Of a stretch of DNA of 9,374 nt, positions 7,332-9,374 are shown piece by piece. The DNA comes from Alphaproteobacteria bacterium (GTDB lineage Bacteria > Pseudomonadota > Alphaproteobacteria > UBA828), in assembly GCA_030604165.1 (NCBI GenBank), contig JAUVWK010000088.1:1-9374 (forward strand), in the 5' to 3' direction. The position numbers were made by a program, and so were the translations under genes. Position 1 is the first letter of the stretch, and the number at the start of each line of letters is the position of its first letter. The notes under the pieces are model-generated. The model saw only the letters and a list, made by a program, of their open reading frames with translations. It was not told where the DNA came from and did no database searches.

Positions 7332-7360
7332 TTGACGGCCTCTAATTCAGGCTGTACCGT
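7332..7360 (+). promoter_or_regulatory. Candidate sigma-70 promoter of ihfA
   Basis: TTGACG at 7332-7337 (five of six to the -35 consensus) is followed, after a 17-base spacer, by TACCGT at 7355-7360 (three of six). It sits 30 bases before the ihfA ATG. The -35 and spacing are good and the -10 weak, as is often seen in GC-rich alphaproteobacteria. Confidence 0.4.
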
Positions 7361-7390
7361 CGTTCTCCAACACGAGGGAGACGTGCGAAC

Positions 7391-7744
7391 ATGGCCGGAA
7401 ACACGGTCACTCGCGCCGACCTTGCCGAGGCGGTATTCCGCGAGGTGGGGTTGTCGCGCAACGAATCCGCAAGGCTGGTCGAATCCGTACTCAAGCTGGT
7501 CATGGACGGCTTGGCCGGAGGGGATTCGGTCAAGATCTCGTCGTTTGGGAGCTTTTCCGTGCGCATGAAGGGGCAGCGCATCGGGCGCAATCCCAAGACC
7601 GGCGAAGAGGTTCCCATTCTGCCGCGTAAAGTCTTGGTCTTTAGGGCTTCTCACGTCCTGAAGGATCGCATCAACCGCGTCTTGTCGCCGCGCGCCGGCG
7701 CCACCTCGACAGAGGCCGTGCCTGGCGGGCCACCCGCCACATAA
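7391..7744 (+). CDS. ihfA: Integration host factor alpha subunit
   Basis: A 117-residue DNA-bending protein of the HU/IHF family that pairs with IHF beta, binds specific sites in the minor groove and bends DNA sharply, acting in recombination, replication and gene control. The N-terminal TRADLAEAVFREVGLSRNES helices, the GDSVKISSFGSFSVRMKG strand region and the beta-arm signature GRNPKTGEEVPI are present, with the intercalating proline at P68. The C-terminus runs about 15 residues past the usual end with a low-complexity SPRAGATSTEAVPGGPPAT tail. GAGGGAG at 7374-7380 is the Shine-Dalgarno, 10 bases before the ATG. The MerR-like gene begins four bases after the stop. Confidence 0.95.
   Translation: MAGNTVTRADLAEAVFREVGLSRNESARLVESVLKLVMDGLAGGDSVKISSFGSFSVRMKGQRIGRNPKTGEEVPILPRKVLVFRASHVLKDRINRVLSPRAGATSTEAVPGGPPAT
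7723..7739 (+). repeat. Small perfect hairpin at the ihfA 3' end
   Basis: TGGCGGG (7723-7729), loop CCA, CCCGCCA (7733-7739) form a perfect seven-bp stem ending two bases before the ihfA stop codon. There is no T-tract. It may slow ribosomes or RNA decay between ihfA and the next gene, but could be a chance product of GC-rich coding. Confidence 0.3.
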
Positions 7745-7747
7745 TCC

Positions 7748-8248
7748 ATGGTCAGCACGGAACTCTCCGGCGAGCCACGGAGCCGCAGGCCGAAATCTCC
7801 TGACGCATTTCGGACGATTCGAGAAGTCTCCGACGAGCTGGACGTGCCGCAGCATGTGCTGCGCTTTTGGGAAACCAAGTTCAATCAGGTGCGCCCGCTC
7901 AAGCGCGGCGGCGGTCGGCGCTATTACCGGCCCGAGGACGTCGACCTCCTGCGCCGCATCCGCATCCTGCTCTACGCCGACGGCTATACCATTCGAGGGG
8001 TGCAAAAACTGCTGCGCGAGAGCGGCGGCAAGATGGCGCCCGGGGAAGCCCAGGGTGCGGCGATCGAGGCCGCCATCGCCGTCGCGTCGAGCGAGATCGG
8101 GGATCGCGCGCCGGGGGCCGGCCCCGAGCTGGACCAGCAAACCCGTGCGCGGGTCGAGAGTGTCGCCGAGGAGCTGGGCACGTTGCGCGATATGTTGCGT
8201 GGCCGGGTCGGCGCCACCGGCCGCCGGCGGCGTCTGAAAACAAGCTGA
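7748..8248 (+). CDS. MerR-family transcriptional regulator
   Basis: A 166-residue DNA-binding protein. Residues 21-91 form a MerR-type winged helix-turn-helix: TIREVSDELDVPQHVLRFWE (helix-turn-helix), then RGGGRRYYRPEDVDLLRRI (wing and third helix) and YADGYTIRGVQKLLRE. The C-terminal half has an acidic/alanine linker, a predicted helix at about 128-153 that could be a short dimerisation coiled coil, and a basic RGRVGATGRRRRLK end. It contains no cysteine, so it cannot bind metal through thiols as MerR, ZntR or CueR do. Genes of this type commonly follow ihfA in alphaproteobacteria; their targets are not known to me. It probably shares a transcript with ihfA. No clear Shine-Dalgarno precedes the ATG. 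Confidence 0.9.
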   Translation: MVSTELSGEPRSRRPKSPDAFRTIREVSDELDVPQHVLRFWETKFNQVRPLKRGGGRRYYRPEDVDLLRRIRILLYADGYTIRGVQKLLRESGGKMAPGEAQGAAIEAAIAVASSEIGDRAPGAGPELDQQTRARVESVAEELGTLRDMLRGRVGATGRRRRLKTS

Positions 8249-8278
8249 CTCGCGGCCCCATTTCCCCTCGATTCCACG

Positions 8279-8335
8279 CTAGTGTCCCGATTCCGAAATT
8301 CGTGGTATCGAATTTCGGATTCAAAGGGACACTAG
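8279..8335. repeat. Palindromic repeat 1 (CTAG-bounded hairpin)
   Basis: CTAGTGTCCC (8279-8288) pairs perfectly with GGGACACTAG (8326-8335). Inside, TCCGAAATTCG (8292-8302) pairs with CGAATTTCGGA (8309-8319) around the six-base loop TGGTAT. One mismatch and a three-base AAA bulge interrupt the stem. It lies 31 bases after the MerR-like stop codon and could be a transcript-end structure or a small non-autonomous mobile element with a CTAG or TA target. Confidence 0.8.
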
Positions 8336-8345
8336 CTATTTGAAT

Positions 8346-8411
8346 CTAGTGTGATTCAGTCTCCGAAATTCGGCACCTTTAATGTGACGGATTTCGGAAC
8401 CATCACACTAG
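8346..8411. repeat. Palindromic repeat 2, related to repeat 1
   Basis: CTAGTGTGAT (8346-8355) pairs perfectly with ATCACACTAG (8402-8411). The inner TCCGAAATTCG (8362-8372) pairs with CGGATTTCGGA (8388-8398) at 10 of 11 positions, leaving a 15-base loop. The border CTAGTGT and the inner core match repeat 1, but bases 8-10 of the arms differ (GAT here, CCC there) with matching changes on the opposite arm. It starts 10 bases after repeat 1. Its right-most base is shared with the start of the insertion sequence. Confidence 0.78.
8409..8410. repeat. Left TA target-site duplication of the insertion sequence
   Basis: TA directly before the left inverted repeat, matched by TA at 9254-9255. Removing the element plus one TA restores ATCACACTAGTCGCC, which keeps the right arm of palindromic repeat 2 whole. 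Confidence 0.7.
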
Positions 8412-8481
8412 GGTCTGTTGAGATTCAGGATTCCCAAACCCTTTGATTTGTGATTCAAGCTTTCTTTTACAGGAGGTTTGA

Positions 8482-8835
8482 ATGATCGAAGGGCGTTTTG
8501 TCATCACGGATCGTCAATGGGCGTTGATTGAGCGGCATTGTCTCGGCAAGAAGAGTGACCCCGGCCGTACTGGCGGGGATGGGCGGTTGTTTCTGGAGGC
8601 CGTGCTTTGGATTGCGCGCACGGGAAGCCCGTGGCGTGATTTGCCGCCCGGTTTCGGTCGTTGGAATACGGTGTTCAAGCGTTTTCGCCACTGGGTCAAG
8701 GCCGATGTTTTCAAACGGATCTTTGATGTCGTGTCGGATGAACCGGATATGGAGTTCGCAATGATTGACGGCACGATTGTCAGGGTCCACCGCCATGGCC
8801 AGGGCGCAAAAGGGGGACTCAGAGCCAGGCCATAG
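8482..8835 (+). CDS. IS5-family transposase, N-terminal frame (OrfA)
   Basis: A 117-residue frame carrying the N-terminal part of an IS5/IS427-type DDE transposase: the DNA-binding region with LFLEAVLWIARTGSPWRDLP and the first catalytic aspartate, D96, in MIDGTIVRVHRHGQGAKGG. The ideal AGGAGG at 8471-8476, five bases before the ATG, makes the start secure. The frame ends at TAG 8833-8835, shortly after the tract AAAAGGGGG (8808-8816). A -1 shift at this tract joins it to the second frame and rebuilds the full-length enzyme. On its own it lacks two catalytic residues and would be inactive, perhaps regulatory. Confidence 0.92.
   Translation: MIEGRFVITDRQWALIERHCLGKKSDPGRTGGDGRLFLEAVLWIARTGSPWRDLPPGFGRWNTVFKRFRHWVKADVFKRIFDVVSDEPDMEFAMIDGTIVRVHRHGQGAKGGLRARP
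8808..8817 (+). promoter_or_regulatory. Probable programmed -1 frameshift site
   Basis: In the OrfA frame the bases read GCA AAA GGG GGA. Slippage by one base backwards on the AAAAGGGGG tract joins GAKGG to TQSQAIGKSRGG, restoring the continuous transposase of related single-frame elements. It is not a perfect X-XXY-YYZ heptamer, so efficiency is unknown. Confidence 0.6.
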
Positions 8836-9239
8836 GCAAGTCAAGAGGCGGTCTGACGACCAATATCCTGGCCCTCACCGATAGCTTGGGCAATCTGGTG
8901 CGCTTTGTTCTGATGCCTGGACAACGACACGATACCGTAGGCGTTGCCCCGCTCATCGGAGAGCTCGATTTCGGCGGCCTGATTGCCGACAAGGCGTTTG
9001 ACGCGAACTGGATCATTGAGAGCATGACCGCGCGCGGGGTGCAAATCGTGATCTCACAGCATCCGGGGCGTCTCCAGCCACTGGAGATCGATCACGAGAT
9101 CTATAAATGGCGCCACTTGATCGAGAATTTCTTCTGTAAACTCAAGGAGTTCAAACGCATCGCCCTGCGAAGCGACAAAACCGACGAAAGCTTCGAGGCC
9201 ATGATTTATGCTTGCTCCGCAATCATCAATTCACGATGA
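8817..9239 (+). CDS. IS5-family transposase, C-terminal frame (OrfB, -1 frame)
   Basis: The C-terminal part of the transposase, in the -1 frame relative to OrfA. The frame is open from 8769 (after a TGA at 8766-8768) to TGA 9237-9239; the start given is the codon after the slippery tract, giving TQSQAIGKSRGGLTTNILAL. The second catalytic aspartate is in FGGLIADKAFD (codon 8988-8990) and the glutamate in WRHLIENFFCKLKEFKRIA (codon 9123-9125), the signature of the IS5/IS427 catalytic core. It ends AIINSR, inside the right inverted repeat. No good independent start exists (first TTG at 8886 without a Shine-Dalgarno), so it is most likely made only as an OrfA-OrfB fusion. Confidence 0.88.
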   Translation, partial: TQSQAIGKSRGGLTTNILALTDSLGNLVRFVLMPGQRHDTVGVAPLIGELDFGGLIADKAFDANWIIESMTARGVQIVISQHPGRLQPLEIDHEIYKWRHLIENFFCKLKEFKRIALRSDKTDESFEAMIYACSAIINSR

Positions 9240-9253
9240 ATCTCAACAGAGCC

Positions 9254-9255
9254 TA
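9254..9255. repeat. Right TA target-site duplication of the insertion sequence
   Basis: TA directly after the right inverted repeat, matching 8409-8410. It is followed by GTCGCC, the presumed original chromosomal sequence. Confidence 0.7.
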
Positions 9256-9374
9256 GTCGCCAGGCCGGCTCCCGGCATTCGTATTTTGTCGTCGATGACA
9301 GGTTTCGACATTCCTGTCCCGGCGTGGCTCCGAGGGCGTTCGGGCCGCGCCAAGTTCGTCCGGCCAGAGCGCAG
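9256..9374. other. Unassigned sequence after the insertion sequence
   Basis: Chromosomal DNA that would have continued directly from palindromic repeat 2 before the insertion. An ATG at 9295 opens a frame to the window edge (MTGFDIPVPAWL...), but it lacks a Shine-Dalgarno and is too short to judge. GACAGG (9297-9302) and CCTGTC (9313-9318) form a minor six-bp inverted repeat. No tRNA is visible. Confidence 0.25.

Larger units (their letters stand above)
8411..9253 (+). mobile_element. IS5-family (IS427-like) insertion sequence, 843 bp
   Basis: The left end GGGTCTGTTGAGATTC (8411-8426) and the right end GAATCTCAACAGAGCC (9238-9253) are terminal inverted repeats matching at 15 of 16 positions. 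They are flanked by TA on both sides (8409-8410 and 9254-9255), and the outer context is CTAG at both ends, which is the target preference known for IS427-like elements of the IS5 family. Inside is a two-frame DDE transposase with all three acidic residues present. Total length fits the group. The element looks complete and possibly active; near-identical ends and an undamaged target duplication suggest a recent insertion. Confidence 0.93.

Noticed and set aside
7070..8140. Long minus-strand open frame (356 codons) over fabH, ihfA and the MerR-like gene
   Set aside because: Antisense shadow crossing three well-supported genes and a promoter gap; no domain.
8249..9374. tRNA gene downstream of the MerR-like gene
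   Set aside because: A tRNA is often found after this gene in alphaproteobacteria, but no cloverleaf or T-arm motif is visible; the space holds palindromes and an insertion sequence.
1..9374. CRISPR array, toxin-antitoxin pair, defence or biosynthetic system
   Set aside because: No regularly spaced repeats and no such genes; apart from the insertion sequence and palindromes the content is housekeeping.

Overview
The window looks like chromosomal core-genome DNA of a high-GC alphaproteobacterium, most likely of the Rhodospirillales type. This rests on the gene content and order: a K+-independent proton-pumping pyrophosphatase, an alphaproteobacterial BamE, a CBP3-type bc1 chaperone, then yceD-rpmF-plsX-fabH-ihfA followed by a cysteine-free MerR-like regulator. 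Strong GC bias at third codon positions fits as well. The assignment is inferred from family resemblance; no search was run.

Layout: a small membrane-anchored FliL-like protein (47-487), whose stop codon lies at the edge of a large nested palindrome (484-610). Then hppA (776-2866), reading toward bamE on the minus strand (2916-3404). bamE diverges from a ubiquinol-cytochrome c chaperone gene (3576-4172). A poorly explained 196-base gap (4173-4368), holding one doubtful 54-codon frame, leads into a co-directional block for ribosome and lipid synthesis: yceD/DUF177 (GTG start at 4369), rpmF (5055-5240), plsX (5271-6320) and fabH (6321-7292). ihfA (7391-7744) follows behind its own candidate promoter, with a MerR-like gene (7748-8248) four bases after it.

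After the MerR-like gene the DNA changes character. Two related hairpin-forming palindromes, both bounded by CTAG (8279-8335 and 8346-8411), are followed by a complete 843-bp IS5-family (IS427-like) insertion sequence (8411-9253). It has 16-bp terminal inverted repeats, a TA target duplication and a two-frame transposase that needs a -1 frameshift. The insertion lies exactly at the CTAG edge of the second palindrome. The last 118 bases hold no assignable gene.

How the genes work together: YceD and L32 serve 50S assembly, while PlsX and FabH supply acyl-phosphate for phospholipid and start fatty-acid chains, so the block links ribosome and membrane synthesis. HppA recovers energy from the pyrophosphate that biosynthesis releases. 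BamE and the bc1 chaperone serve outer-membrane and respiratory-complex assembly. I see no new multi-gene system, defence island or CRISPR array. The most unusual content is the repeat architecture at 484-610 and 8279-9255.
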